Below are positions 8,229-17,658 of a stretch of 64,000 nt of DNA, piece by piece; positions within the stretch are counted from its first letter, which is position 1; each line of letters opens with the position of its first letter. The stretch comes from Denitromonas sp. Lineage in GTDB: Bacteria; Pseudomonadota; Gammaproteobacteria; Burkholderiales; Rhodocyclaceae. The stretch spans positions 1,193,501 to 1,257,500 of the forward strand of contig NZ_JAUCBR010000004.1 of the NCBI RefSeq assembly GCF_034676725.1, written 5' to 3'. A model generated the notes under the pieces. The model worked only from the letters and a program-made list of their open reading frames with translations. It did no database searches and was not told the origin of the DNA. A program made the position numbers and the translations under genes.

Positions 8229-11200
8229 ATGTTCACCTCCGACACCCGGCTGTTCGCGCTCAGCTGGCGCGATGGTGCTTTCGATCTGCCGGTCGAAGCG
8301 TGGTGGGGGTCGGAGGCGGCCTCGGCGGGGTTCGAACTGGTGGTCGATCTGCTCTCGACCGACGCCTTCATCGAGCTCAAATCCATGATGGGCCAGGCGG
8401 TGACGCTGCACAGCACGCTGTCCGATGGCAGCCGTGCCGATCGCTCTTCCCTGGTGCGCGCCGCACTCAAGCTCGGCGCCGACGGCGGCTTCTGCCGCTA
8501 CCGCCTCACGCTGGTGCCGTGGACCTGGCTGCTCTCGCGGGGGCGCCACAACCGCGTCTTCCAGGACAAATCCGTCATCGACATCGTCGAGTCGGTGTTC
8601 GCCGACTACCCCGAGCATGCCGCCTGGCACTGGAGCGAGGAGGTGGCCGAGTTTCTCGCCGAGGCGCGAGCGCGCAGCTACTGCGTGCAGTACGGCGAGT
8701 CCGACTATGCCTTCGTCTCGCGCCTGCTGGCCGAAGAGGGCATCGGCTGGTGCATCGAGCAAGACACCGCCGCCCCGGCCGGCCACCGCATGCGCCTGTT
8801 CGCCGACAGCATGCGCTGGCCGGAAGATGTGGCCTCCGAACACGCCAACGGCGGGCGCGGCATCCGCTTTCACCGCGCCGACTCGCAGGAAGACCAGGAT
8901 GCGGTCGTCGCTTTTGGCGCCCATCGCCGTCTGCAGCCAGCCATCGGCACCGTGCTCAGCTACGACTACAAGGCCAAGCGCGCCGTCACCGCCCGCGTAC
9001 CCACCGCGCTGGCCGTCGGCGGCGCGCACGCCCCCGCGCTCGAGCGCTATGACGACGCCGGCCTCTACGCCTTCGCCACCACCACCGAAGCCGAACGCTA
9101 CACCCGCCTCATGATGGAGGCACTCGAAGCGCGCCACACCACCTTCGTCGGCCGCAGCACCGTGCGCAGCTTCCGCCCCGGCACCGCCTTCGACCTGCTC
9201 GACGCCCCGCACGACACCGCCGACCCGGCCTCGGCCGAACCGCCACGGCTGAGCCTGCTCGAACTCACCCACGTGGGCATCAACAACCTGAGCGGCGAGG
9301 CCATCGCCACCATCGCCGCCCGCCTCGGCGCCGACGAACTGAGCCTCGAGGACACGCACGAGCCCGCCCTCGACCCCATCGCCCCACAGCGCGCCCCGCA
9401 CACCCTCCCCGCCGAGTTGCTGGCGCTGGCCGCCGAGCGCGGCTACGCCAACGCCTTCACCGCCCAATCGGCCACGCTGCCGTGGCGAGCGCAACTGGCC
9501 GACGCCACCGGCGCACGTCTCAACCCCCGCCCCACCGTCGGCGGGCCAATGAGCGCCATCGTCGTCGGTCCGCAGGGCGAGACCCGCCCCAACGGCGCCG
9601 ACGAGATCTGGTGCGATGCGCTCGGGCGGGTCAAGATTCGCTTCCACTGGCAGCAGGGCCACACCGCAGACGATCGCAGCAGCTGCTGGGTACGCGTGGC
9701 CACCCGCCAGGCCGGCCCCGGCATGGGCTGGCAGGCGCTGCCACGCATCGGCCAGGAGGTGCTGGTCACCTTCCTCGGCGGCGACATCGACCGCCCGGTG
9801 GTGCTCGGCGCGCTCTACAACGGCCGGGGCGAAGGCGGCATCACGCCCACCCCCGGCGGCGCCGACGCCAATCCGGCCGATCGCACCGTCTTCGATCAAG
9901 CCACCGATCACGCCCCGGCCGCACAAGGCAATCTGGCCGGCGGCCACAGCCCCGCCTGGCACGGCGCCGCCGCCAACGAACACCAACACAGCGCTGCGCT
10001 CAGTGGCTTCAAGAGCAAGGAATTCGGCGCCCACGGCCGCTTCTCCGGCCACAACCAGCTGGTCTTCGACGACACCGACAACCAGCTGCGCGCCGCCGTG
10101 CATAGCACCCAGTACGCCTCGCAGCTCAACCTCGGCCACCTCATCCACCAGGCCGACAACTACCGCGGCAGCTTCCGCGGCACCGGCGCCGAGCTGCGCA
10201 CCGACGCCTGGGGGGCGCTACGCGGCGGACGTGGCATCACGCTCACCACCTGGGCGCAGCACAGCGGCGCCGAACCGGCCGGCGACATGGCCCCCGCCGC
10301 CGCCCTGCTCGGGCAGGCCGACGCCCTCGCCCAAACCCTCTCCAAGGCCGCCACCACCCATCAAACCGTGCAGCTCGCCGCCGCCATCGGCAGCACCGGC
10401 CCCAACCAGAGCACTCTCGACCCGAACGCCGCCCCGCTCAAAGCCCTGCACACCATCGCCCGCGGCATGGTCGATGGCGCCGACTTCGACACCGCCCAGG
10501 CCGACGCCACCCAAAAGACCACCACCACGGCCGGCAAAGTCCCCCACCTGCTCGAACCCGCCATCATCCAGGCCGCCAAAGCCGGCCTCGGTTTCGTCGC
10601 CGGCGGACACATCCAGCTGAGCAACGGCGAGACCATCAGCCTCATCAGCGGCGAAGACACGAACCTCGCCGTCGCCGGCAAAGCCCGCCTCCACACCGGC
10701 CAGGCCATCGGCCTGCTCGCCGGCGCCATCAGCCCCGGCGCAGGGGGCGCCGGCATCACCCTGATCGCCGCCAAAGACGACATCGAGATGCAGGCCCAAA
10801 GCGATGAGATGGCCTTCCAGGCCAAAGACGATCTCGAACTCGTCTCGATCACCGAACACATCGACTTCGCCGCCGGCAAACGCATCGTGCTGGCCACGGA
10901 GGGCGGGGCGAGCATCACGATTGACGGCGGGATCACGGTCGAGTGCCCGGGGACGATTACGGTGCATGCGAGTACGAAGAGTTTTAGTGGACCGACGAGC
11001 TTGAGCTACGACGCCCCGAGCTTCATGCCGACGGACGGCTTTCATGTGAAACCCGTGCTGACTTGGGACGGCTCCGACACCCCGGTCGCCAATCGGCGTT
11101 TCCGCGCCACGCTGGAGGACGGCCGGATGATTGAAGGGCGCACCGACAGCGCCGGCCAGACCGATCTGCTCGACATGGCCCACTTCCAGACTGCCTCGAT

Positions 11201-11234
11201 CGAGGTGCTCCCCGAGGCGCCGAGCGACTCATGA
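8229..11234 (+). CDS. vgrG: Type VI secretion tip protein VgrG with C-terminal extension
   Basis: VgrG trimers form the puncturing tip of the type VI secretion system and carry effectors. The roughly 1000-residue protein shows the gp27-like N-terminal domain (DTRLFALSWRDG, then FVSRLLAEEGIGW), the gp5-like OB domain (GPQGE, HFHWQ-type FHWQQG, WVRVATRQAGPGMGWQALPRIGQEVLVTFLGGDIDRP) and a DUF2345 needle region (about residues 690-920, with alternating GEDTNLAVAGKARLHTGQ-like repeats). About 60 further residues at the C-terminus resemble the transthyretin-like extensions that dock effectors. The next gene, a lipase, overlaps it by four bases (ATGA), so the pair is translationally coupled. No other T6SS structural gene is present, so this is an orphan cargo island. 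Confidence 0.95.
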   Translation: MFTSDTRLFALSWRDGAFDLPVEAWWGSEAASAGFELVVDLLSTDAFIELKSMMGQAVTLHSTLSDGSRADRSSLVRAALKLGADGGFCRYRLTLVPWTWLLSRGRHNRVFQDKSVIDIVESVFADYPEHAAWHWSEEVAEFLAEARARSYCVQYGESDYAFVSRLLAEEGIGWCIEQDTAAPAGHRMRLFADSMRWPEDVASEHANGGRGIRFHRADSQEDQDAVVAFGAHRRLQPAIGTVLSYDYKAKRAVTARVPTALAVGGAHAPALERYDDAGLYAFATTTEAERYTRLMMEALEARHTTFVGRSTVRSFRPGTAFDLLDAPHDTADPASAEPPRLSLLELTHVGINNLSGEAIATIAARLGADELSLEDTHEPALDPIAPQRAPHTLPAELLALAAERGYANAFTAQSATLPWRAQLADATGARLNPRPTVGGPMSAIVVGPQGETRPNGADEIWCDALGRVKIRFHWQQGHTADDRSSCWVRVATRQAGPGMGWQALPRIGQEVLVTFLGGDIDRPVVLGALYNGRGEGGITPTPGGADANPADRTVFDQATDHAPAAQGNLAGGHSPAWHGAAANEHQHSAALSGFKSKEFGAHGRFSGHNQLVFDDTDNQLRAAVHSTQYASQLNLGHLIHQADNYRGSFRGTGAELRTDAWGALRGGRGITLTTWAQHSGAEPAGDMAPAAALLGQADALAQTLSKAATTHQTVQLAAAIGSTGPNQSTLDPNAAPLKALHTIARGMVDGADFDTAQADATQKTTTTAGKVPHLLEPAIIQAAKAGLGFVAGGHIQLSNGETISLISGEDTNLAVAGKARLHTGQAIGLLAGAISPGAGGAGITLIAAKDDIEMQAQSDEMAFQAKDDLELVSITEHIDFAAGKRIVLATEGGASITIDGGITVECPGTITVHASTKSFSGPTSLSYDAPSFMPTDGFHVKPVLTWDGSDTPVANRRFRATLEDGRMIEGRTDSAGQTDLLDMAHFQTASIEVLPEAPSDS

Positions 11235-13366
11235 AAAACTGGCACCCAAACCCACGCATCCGCGAAGCCCGCCTCAACGGCGACCGGGCCGCTGCCGTCA
11301 CCAACGTGTCCAAAGGCATGGCGCCGGAGAAGCAGGTGTGCGTCGCTCGCGCCATGCCCGGCATCATCATCCTGGTCCATGGCGTCAACGACGTGGGCGA
11401 AGCCTACGCCACCCAGGCCAAAGGTTTGTGCGAGGGGCTGAACCTGCGCCTGGGGCGCACCGACCTCACGCCCGGCAACTGGGACGTTGCCCGCGCCTGC
11501 CGCGACAACCGTGTGGCTAGCTACGAGCGCCGCGCCGACCAGCAAGGCTACAACCCGATCATCCCCTTCTACTGGGGCTATCGCCCGGTGGACAAGGCCA
11601 CCTACGAAGCCGACCGGGCGCGCTACCGCGAAGCGCTGCGCCGCCGCGAGGCCGACCCCGAGGCCCCCTACGATGCCTACTACATCGACGGCAGATCCGA
11701 CCCGAAGCGCGGCTTCGAGAACGTCGATTGCTTCAACAACCGGCTCAACGAGCATTTTGCCAAGAACGGCGGCGTGTTCGCCAACGCCACCACCAGTCTC
11801 ATCGACATGTGGGGGCCGGGCGGCAACATCTTCGGCGTGGCCAAGTGGCTCTCGAGCGTGGGCCAAGACCTAAGCCACGCCATCTTCGACAACCCTCACC
11901 GCATCTACATGGTCAATGCCGCGCAGCGGTTGGCGAATTTGATTTTGATGATTCGGGACAATCCCAGCGCAGGTGACGACTCCATCAACATCGTTGCCCA
12001 CAGCCAGGGAACGCTCGTCGCAATGCTGGCGAATCTCCTCGTTGCCAACGACAAGTCCGGCTATCGCCCCGCCGACTGCCTCATCCTCAACCACTCCCCC
12101 TACAGCCTCGAAACGCCGACGCTGGAAGCCATGCAGTCGCACGGCCCCCAGCAGTCACGCCGGGCACGCACCGAAACCCTCGTGAACGTCTGTCACCTGA
12201 TCGACGCGCATCGCAAACCCGCTCCGGCGCCGGAGACATTCATCTTCGAGGGCATCGCCCACCCCGAGGTGACTGCCGACCCGCAGGCCATGCGCGACAA
12301 CCACGGCAAGGTCTTCAACTACTTCTGCCCGCATGACCAAACGGTATCGCTGCGCAACGTACAGGGCATGGGCTGGCAGGGCATCCCTTCGGCGGTCGCC
12401 GACCGTTGCGCACCTGCGCTGGCGCAGCGCATCTTTCTGGACGGGCGGGCCATGCACAGCCCGCCGGGACCGATCACGCTGCCGGACCTGCAGCGCCCTG
12501 GTTTCAAGGAAGTTCTCGCCAACCGCGATGTGCCTGACGGCCAAGTGCGCGACATCAACGCCCCGGCATTGCCCGATCTGGGCTATACCTTTGCCCTGCC
12601 CGCGGGCTGCGACACGCTAGGTTCGTCCGACTGGGGGGTCAATGCCTCGGCCATGGCCACGCAGGGGCGCAACGTCACCCAGTTCCAGAGCGCCGACCCG
12701 CGCCCGGGCGCTCGGGCCTTACCCCGCGGCTATATGCACCTGCTCTTGCCGACCGAACTGGCCGAGCTCGAGGCAGCCTTCGCCGAACGCGGCGAGCACT
12801 GGACCCTGGTGCGCGCCACGGCAACCGCCGACGGCCTGTTCGTGACGCGCCTCATGACACCGGATGAACTGCGCGAGCATGCCCGCGACACCCCGACGTC
12901 CACCTCCAACCATTCAGCCATCGTGCTCGACGAGGCCGCCTCGCGCTGTGCGGCGGCCTTTGACCTGGCCATTGGCCGCTGCCGCAGCTACGACACCTGC
13001 AAGATCGATGGCGGGGAGTTTTGGCAGAAGCTCTTGCGGGTGGCGGATTGGCGGGAAAGCGCAGAGCCACTTGATCGTGCGTATTATCGGGACGGAATTT
13101 TGCCACCTGGCATCAAAGCGCAAATGAACAAACCTCCAGTCATCCCCGGCTTGGTTAGCGAAAGTACCGACTCCGCCTTGTACGACTGGGAGCTAAACCG
13201 GATCGATGAACGCATCGCGCGTCTTGAGCGTGAGCGCAGCCAATGGCCGGCACGCGAATGGGAAGAGCGCATGCGCGACCTGCAACGTCAGCGTAAATCG
13301 ATCGGACATATGCACGAGATGACACGCCTGCGGGATACGCGTTTCCCGGTCGTGCATGCTGAATGA
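11231..13366 (+). CDS. Type VI lipase effector, Tle3-like (DUF3274)
   Basis: A 711-residue alpha/beta hydrolase, probably a phospholipase toxin delivered on the upstream VgrG into a competitor's periplasm. An oxyanion-type LVHGVND motif is at residues 48-54 and the nucleophile elbow AHSQG places the catalytic serine at 258. Aromatic-rich IIPFYWGYRPVDKATYE and a Cys/Asn-rich FENVDCFNNRLNEHF segment, plus a long C-terminal region, are features I associate with Tle3/DUF3274 effectors. The C-terminal 80 residues are strongly charged and probably coiled coil. No signal peptide is seen, as expected for VgrG-loaded cargo. Family assignment is by memory of motifs and by context, not by search. Confidence 0.82.
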   Translation: MKNWHPNPRIREARLNGDRAAAVTNVSKGMAPEKQVCVARAMPGIIILVHGVNDVGEAYATQAKGLCEGLNLRLGRTDLTPGNWDVARACRDNRVASYERRADQQGYNPIIPFYWGYRPVDKATYEADRARYREALRRREADPEAPYDAYYIDGRSDPKRGFENVDCFNNRLNEHFAKNGGVFANATTSLIDMWGPGGNIFGVAKWLSSVGQDLSHAIFDNPHRIYMVNAAQRLANLILMIRDNPSAGDDSINIVAHSQGTLVAMLANLLVANDKSGYRPADCLILNHSPYSLETPTLEAMQSHGPQQSRRARTETLVNVCHLIDAHRKPAPAPETFIFEGIAHPEVTADPQAMRDNHGKVFNYFCPHDQTVSLRNVQGMGWQGIPSAVADRCAPALAQRIFLDGRAMHSPPGPITLPDLQRPGFKEVLANRDVPDGQVRDINAPALPDLGYTFALPAGCDTLGSSDWGVNASAMATQGRNVTQFQSADPRPGARALPRGYMHLLLPTELAELEAAFAERGEHWTLVRATATADGLFVTRLMTPDELREHARDTPTSTSNHSAIVLDEAASRCAAAFDLAIGRCRSYDTCKIDGGEFWQKLLRVADWRESAEPLDRAYYRDGILPPGIKAQMNKPPVIPGLVSESTDSALYDWELNRIDERIARLERERSQWPAREWEERMRDLQRQRKSIGHMHEMTRLRDTRFPVVHAE

Positions 13367-14195
13367 AACGATGGAGAACGCATTGATGTGGTTGATTCCC
13401 GTATGGGTGTTCGGCCTAGCGCTGGCCTGCTGGGTGTTCGGTCAGTGGATGTTTAAGAAACCCGCTCGCCTGCTGGCTGCAGGCCTGGCGATCAGCGCTT
13501 TGATTCCGTGGCTTCCGTCCAGTCACGCCGAACCGCCGAGGAAACCGTTGACGCAGATCGTATATCGCTTCGACGACCATCGTTATTTGGAATTGACCGG
13601 CTACGGATGCGAAGGCGCGGTGAGCTTCGTGGACACGAATCGTGGAATACGAACGGAAGTAGTGAGTCAGTTCTGGCGCCTCTTTCTGGGGCGATATGTG
13701 CATGCCGATAACGACAGTGGCTATCTGGTCGTACCGTACGAAGATGGGTCCGCCTTCGAAATTTCGAAGGATTTCGGAAAGACTTTCAATACGGCAAGGT
13801 GGGTTGGCATGTACCCCTTTGGCTTTCCCGGCAAAGACAACGTCCTTTCGATAACTGTTGTTGGGCAACAGGCCTTTTTCAAAACACGCGACCAAAGGCT
13901 TGCCATGACCTCGAAACCGTTTGGCAAGGGCTGGGGGATGCTAGTGGTTGACCCGATCAACCATTTACCCGAGTCCCGGCTTTCCGAACGCCCCGAATTC
14001 CAAAACCTCCCCACCACCATCCCCGAAGTGAAGAACTACAAAGGCTGGTCGCAAATGCGCTGCGACCCCGACCTCGAAGGCGAGCCCAAGCAAACCGCCG
14101 GCACCCGCTGGAACGCCTTTCAGCTTGCCGTGCTCGATGGGCTCGGACGCACCGTGGCGCGGCCGGTCACCTGGGTGGTCGAGGCGATGCACTAA
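13356..14195 (+). CDS. Tli3-like immunity protein, membrane-anchored
   Basis: The product (about 270-279 residues) starts with one or two hydrophobic segments (about 10-50 from the first ATG) ending at an HAEPP sequence that could be a signal-cleavage region, followed by a soluble, probably periplasmic, beta-rich domain. Position directly after a Tle3-like lipase, with an 11-base overlap of the two reading frames, fits the cognate immunity protein Tli3 that protects kin in the periplasm. Alternative ATG starts at 13371 and 13386 exist; 13386 has a GGAG nine bases upstream. G+C is visibly lower in the middle (13550-13980) than in the flanks. Confidence 0.68.
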   Translation: MLNETMENALMWLIPVWVFGLALACWVFGQWMFKKPARLLAAGLAISALIPWLPSSHAEPPRKPLTQIVYRFDDHRYLELTGYGCEGAVSFVDTNRGIRTEVVSQFWRLFLGRYVHADNDSGYLVVPYEDGSAFEISKDFGKTFNTARWVGMYPFGFPGKDNVLSITVVGQQAFFKTRDQRLAMTSKPFGKGWGMLVVDPINHLPESRLSERPEFQNLPTTIPEVKNYKGWSQMRCDPDLEGEPKQTAGTRWNAFQLAVLDGLGRTVARPVTWVVEAMH

Positions 14196-14279
14196 AGCGG
14201 TTTCTGCGCGGAAAATCGCCATGAATCTCGATTACATGACCGTCTTCCAATGAGTGCCGAGCGAGATGACAAGTACCAT

Positions 14280-14624
14280 ATGAAATCGACGCTGGAACCT
14301 GCCCCGTTTTCAATAAAAAGAAAGATTGCAGTATGCCTACTAACTCCACTTGCTTACATATTCGCTTCGGCGGGCACAGTGGCATTCATCTTTGTCTGCC
14401 ATACAGTCTTTCAGTGCGCTCTTCCTGACGGCTCTTGGGCTGGAGCGGCGGAAGCAAACATTTTCGTTTTAACACTCCCCGCTGTCGCTGCTTGGGGAAT
14501 GGTTTCTGCCATTCTTACAACAAGACGAATGCGTACCTTCATGAAGGCATGGACGGTTTCAGGCCTGTTTTTGTATGGCGCGTTTTTCAATTACGTGATC
14601 AGCCAGCAGCACTATTGCAGATAG
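14280..14624 (+). CDS. Hypothetical small membrane protein, AT-richer
   Basis: About 114 residues with three or four predicted membrane helices (roughly residues 15-40, 52-72 and 83-105 from this start). I do not recognise the family. A second in-frame ATG at 14250 would add ten residues; neither has a clear ribosome-binding site. Base composition is close to 50 percent G+C, unlike the genome core, and it follows the lipase immunity gene on the same strand, so it may be a second immunity or accessory gene of the same acquired module. Confidence 0.5.
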   Translation: MKSTLEPAPFSIKRKIAVCLLTPLAYIFASAGTVAFIFVCHTVFQCALPDGSWAGAAEANIFVLTLPAVAAWGMVSAILTTRRMRTFMKAWTVSGLFLYGAFFNYVISQQHYCR

Positions 14625-14670
14625 TATTCCTATCGGCCCGAGGCGCCTCTGAGTGGAGGGAGGTGATGAA

Positions 14671-15300
14671 CTATCCGTGAGCAACCAGCCCTCCCCCCGG
14701 CCGCACAAACCCTGCCCGCACCACCTCAACCCGCTCACGAATCACACACCCCACGGCATGGTCGTTGATCAGTCCCATGGCTTGCAGGAAGGCATGCACG
14801 GTGGTGGGGCCGACGAAGCGCCAGCCGCGTTTTTTGAGGGCCTTGGATAGCGCGATCGAGGCGTCGGAGGTGGGGGCGGTTTGGGGGGCTGGCAGGGTGG
14901 CGGGGTCGGGTTCGAAGCGCCAGACGTAGGCGGCGAGCGAGCCTTCTTCGGCGACCAGTTCCTGCGCGCGCCGGGCGTTGTTGATCACCGCTTCGATCTT
15001 GCCACGATGGCGCACGATGCCTGCGTCGGCGAGCAGCCGGGCGACGTCGCCGTCCGTGTAGCCGGCGATGCGGTGGAAGTCGAAGCCATGGAAGGCGCGG
15101 CGGAAGTTGTCGCGCTTGGCGAGGATGGTGCGCCAGCTCAGGCCGGACTGGAAGCTCTCCAGGCACAGCTTTTCGAACAGGCGCCGGTCGTCATCCACCG
15201 GAAAGCCCCATTCGGTGTCGTGATAGGCGAAGAATTCGGGCGCAGCGCTGCACCAGCGGCAACGCGGCTGGCCGTCGGGGCCGGGGATCGTCTGGGTCAT
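14671..15300 (-). CDS. tag: DNA-3-methyladenine glycosylase I
   Basis: Tag removes 3-methyladenine from alkylated DNA, the first step of base excision repair. The 209-residue protein has the zinc-binding CRWC start, YHDTEWGFPV with the catalytic/base-pocket Glu, the LFEKLCLESFQSGLSW helix and the C-terminal VGPTTVHAFLQAMGLINDH segment, all diagnostic. Length is slightly above the usual 185-195 because of a short tail after the last motif. It is convergent with the AT-rich small gene and is followed upstream by a YciI gene on the same strand. Confidence 0.95.
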   Translation of the reverse strand: MTQTIPGPDGQPRCRWCSAAPEFFAYHDTEWGFPVDDDRRLFEKLCLESFQSGLSWRTILAKRDNFRRAFHGFDFHRIAGYTDGDVARLLADAGIVRHRGKIEAVINNARRAQELVAEEGSLAAYVWRFEPDPATLPAPQTAPTSDASIALSKALKKRGWRFVGPTTVHAFLQAMGLINDHAVGCVIRERVEVVRAGFVRPGGGLVAHG

Positions 15301-15329
15301 CGTCGCGCTCGTTATGTGGGGTTGTGGGC

Positions 15330-15617
15330 TTAGTCGAGCAGGAAGCTCAGCCGCGCGTCGGCGCGCTTGGGCGCGATCTCGAGAATCTCGGCGCGCACCA
15401 CGCCGGCGTCCACGAAAGGATCCTGGCGCACGCGCGCGTCGAGGTCAGCACGCGATACGCCATGGGCGAGCAATGCGCCGCCCGCGGCGGGTTGCAGGCT
15501 ACCCACCAACAGCAGCACGCCGTCGTCGATGCCCTGCTGGATCCAAGCATTGTGGGCGGCCATCAGCTCGGCGGCGCGGGCCTTGTTGTCGGAAAAGCGC
15601 AGCAGTACCACGAACAT
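15330..15617 (-). CDS. YciI-family protein
   Basis: A 95-residue dimeric alpha-beta barrel (ferredoxin-like) protein. The start MFVVLLRFSDNKARAAELMAAHNAWI and the central GVLLLVGSLQP and DPFVDAGVV motifs are characteristic of the YCII family, with the conserved His and Asp in place. The biochemical role of most members is unknown. It lies between tag and the tetR-like gene, all on the minus strand, and may be part of the regulator's operon. Confidence 0.9.
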   Translation of the reverse strand: MFVVLLRFSDNKARAAELMAAHNAWIQQGIDDGVLLLVGSLQPAAGGALLAHGVSRADLDARVRQDPFVDAGVVRAEILEIAPKRADARLSFLLD

Positions 15618-15659
15618 GGTCGGGCTCCTCGGTGGGGTGTGAAGGTGAGGCGGGGCCGC

Positions 15660-16232
15660 TCAGGCGCGCCCCAGCGTGGCATCGAGCCAGTCGCTCAGTG
15701 CGGCGACTTCCCGGCGGATGAAGGCTTCGTCGTGAAAGGCGACGGCGAGCGTGGCCACGCCCTGGCTGCGGGCGAGCACATGCAGCGCCAGCGCATCGGC
15801 CTCGTCGGCCAGGCCGAGCTGCTCGAACTGGCCGCGCAGCCATTCGCGAAACAGCGTGAAGATGTCCGCGGCCGCTGCCTGGGCCACATGATCGAGCTTG
15901 GCCAGCTCGGCGCACAGCGTGCCCACCGGGCAGCCGTAGCGCATGATTTTGGCGCGGTTGGCGAGCAGGATGTGGATGAAGCTACGGATGCGCGCCGCCG
16001 GCTGCGGGTCGGCCGCCTCCCACTGCGCCAGCATGCGGCGGGTGTTGGCCAGACGCAGTGCGATCACCGCATCGAGGATCTCGTCCTTGGATTTGAAGTG
16101 GTAGTAGAAATTGCCACGCGAAATCTGCACCGCGCCGGAGATGTCGGCAAAGGAGGTGCGCGCGTATCCGTGCTCGTAGAACAGCCGGTCGGCGGCCTCG
16201 ACGATCTGTTCGCGAGTAGTGGGAGATGTCAT
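15660..16232 (-). CDS. TetR/AcrR-family transcriptional repressor
   Basis: A 190-residue regulator with an N-terminal TetR helix-turn-helix (about residues 8-54, including HGYARTSFADISGAVQISRGNFYYHFKSKDEIL) and a variable helical ligand-binding C-terminal domain with a single Cys near residue 100. Two palindromes directly upstream of its start are probably its own operators. It points toward yciI and tag and away from nothing else, as the DMT transporter upstream is on the same strand, so it most likely represses its own transcript. Confidence 0.92.
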   Translation of the reverse strand: MTSPTTREQIVEAADRLFYEHGYARTSFADISGAVQISRGNFYYHFKSKDEILDAVIALRLANTRRMLAQWEAADPQPAARIRSFIHILLANRAKIMRYGCPVGTLCAELAKLDHVAQAAAADIFTLFREWLRGQFEQLGLADEADALALHVLARSQGVATLAVAFHDEAFIRREVAALSDWLDATLGRA

Positions 16233-16241
16233 CGTGCGTGC

Positions 16242-16261
16242 ATTAGGATGGTTGACCTAAT
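16242..16261. promoter_or_regulatory. Palindromic operator candidate 1 for the TetR regulator
   Basis: ATTAGG, eight bases, CCTAAT: a perfect six-base dyad ten bases before the regulator start. The sequence around it is AT-rich compared with its surroundings, as expected for a promoter-operator. Confidence 0.55.
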
Positions 16262-16267
16262 TCACAT

Positions 16268-16283
16268 TAGGACAGGCGTCCTA
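16268..16283. promoter_or_regulatory. Palindromic operator candidate 2 for the TetR regulator
   Basis: TAGGAC, four bases, GTCCTA: a perfect dyad six bases beyond the first. The half-site TAGG is shared with operator 1, which suggests tandem binding by the TetR protein encoded next to it. Confidence 0.5.
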
Positions 16284-16305
16284 GCGTGTCAAGCGCGCCA
16301 CCAAC

Positions 16306-17265
16306 TCAAACCGCCGCCTTGCGCCGCGGCGCCCAGGCGCCCAGCCCCGCACCGGCGGACACCACCACAATGCCCACCCCGGCCAGCAGCGAGATCGGTT
16401 CGTCGAGCAGGGCATAGGCGCCGACGGCCGACACCGCCGGCACCAGTGCCAGCGCCATCGACGCGCGGCTGGCGCCGATCCGCGCGGTGGCATAGGCATA
16501 CATGCCGGCGGCCAGCAGCGCCGCCACGATGCCCTGGTAGATGCCTTGCAGCGCGAGGTCGCCCCACCCGGCAGACTGGATCGTCTTGGGCAGCCAGAGG
16601 ACATAGATCGGCAAATAGATCACCGCCGAAATCCCGGCAATGCCGACCACCGCATTGCGCGCGCCGGGCTGCCAACGCCGCACCAGCAGGCCGAAGATCG
16701 CCCACGAGGCCGCCGCGCACAGAAACAGCACATCGCCCAGCCACTGCCCGGGCTCCAGCGGCGCAAACAGACTCTCGGCGCAGATCAGCACCAGCCCTGC
16801 CGTCGTCAGCAAGAGCGACACCACGATCTTGCGCGAGCGCTGCAGCCCGGTGGTCAGCGCCAGCAGCACCGCCGTCCAGAACGGAATCCCGCCATTGACG
16901 AACACCCCGGCATGCGTGCTCGGCGCGAGCGCAAAGCCCGAATACGCGAACAGCGCATAGCCCAGGCCGCCGAAGAGCGCCAGCGTGAAGTAGCGCGGAT
17001 ACTGCGCCACCGGAATGTCGCGGATGAAAAACGGCAGCGCCAGCGTGGCCGACACGGCGTAGCGCAGGGCCGCCATGTCGAAGGGCGTGAATGCACCCGT
17101 GCTGCCGAAGCGCGACACGATGTTGAACCCCGACCAGCACAACACCACCACCGCCGCCGCAGCCACGCCCTTCCAGGCATCGGCCGCGCTCACGGCAGGG
17201 TCGTCGGCCACGGCGCCGGGGCGGTGTTCGGGCGTTTGTGCCGCAGCTTGCGAAGCCCGCGTCAT
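16306..17265 (-). CDS. DMT-family transporter with EamA domains
   Basis: A 319-residue inner-membrane protein with about ten hydrophobic segments arranged as two EamA repeats, the drug/metabolite exporter superfamily. WSGFNIVSR in helix 1 and GGIPFWTAVLLALTTGLQ in helix 4 are typical. The ATG at 17265 is chosen because the open frame further upstream has low-complexity composition and no membrane segment. Substrate is unknown; many such proteins export amino acids or other metabolites. It lies upstream of the TetR operators on the same strand. Confidence 0.87.
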   Translation of the reverse strand: MTRASQAAAQTPEHRPGAVADDPAVSAADAWKGVAAAAVVVLCWSGFNIVSRFGSTGAFTPFDMAALRYAVSATLALPFFIRDIPVAQYPRYFTLALFGGLGYALFAYSGFALAPSTHAGVFVNGGIPFWTAVLLALTTGLQRSRKIVVSLLLTTAGLVLICAESLFAPLEPGQWLGDVLFLCAAASWAIFGLLVRRWQPGARNAVVGIAGISAVIYLPIYVLWLPKTIQSAGWGDLALQGIYQGIVAALLAAGMYAYATARIGASRASMALALVPAVSAVGAYALLDEPISLLAGVGIVVVSAGAGLGAWAPRRKAAV

Positions 17266-17658
17266 GACCGGGGCTCCGTGTCGCCAGCGACCGCCGCCGC
17301 GGTAGTAGACACCGCGCGCACGGCCATGCAAAGGATCATCGACGACATAGCCAGCGTTGGATGGCGCGAGCGCGGCCCGCGTGCGCGGACCGGGGCGGTG
17401 TTGCAGGGGAGCATGACGCGTCTCTGTGGTGTGCCTGAGCATCCGGGCTGTTCAACGGCCCGGCCTGTTGCCATGCTCAACCAATGCGCGGCGCGTCCGG
17501 GGACACGGCAAGTAGATCACGCCACCACGGGTCGCGACAGGCTCAGTCTGGTCGAACTTTTGGCAAAACAGTTTGGACGGATGCTCCAGGCACTGCGCTT
17601 GGCTGAATGCAAGACCTGGCTAGGCGCCACTGTCACTGGTCCGAGATACCCAGCCAAA
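17266..17658. other. Intergenic gap before the low-GC island
   Basis: About 390 bases between the DMT transporter start and the TPR gene stop. I see no convincing gene, repeat or promoter in it. G+C falls from genome-like to island-like across it, so one junction of the acquired segment probably lies here. Confidence 0.4.
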
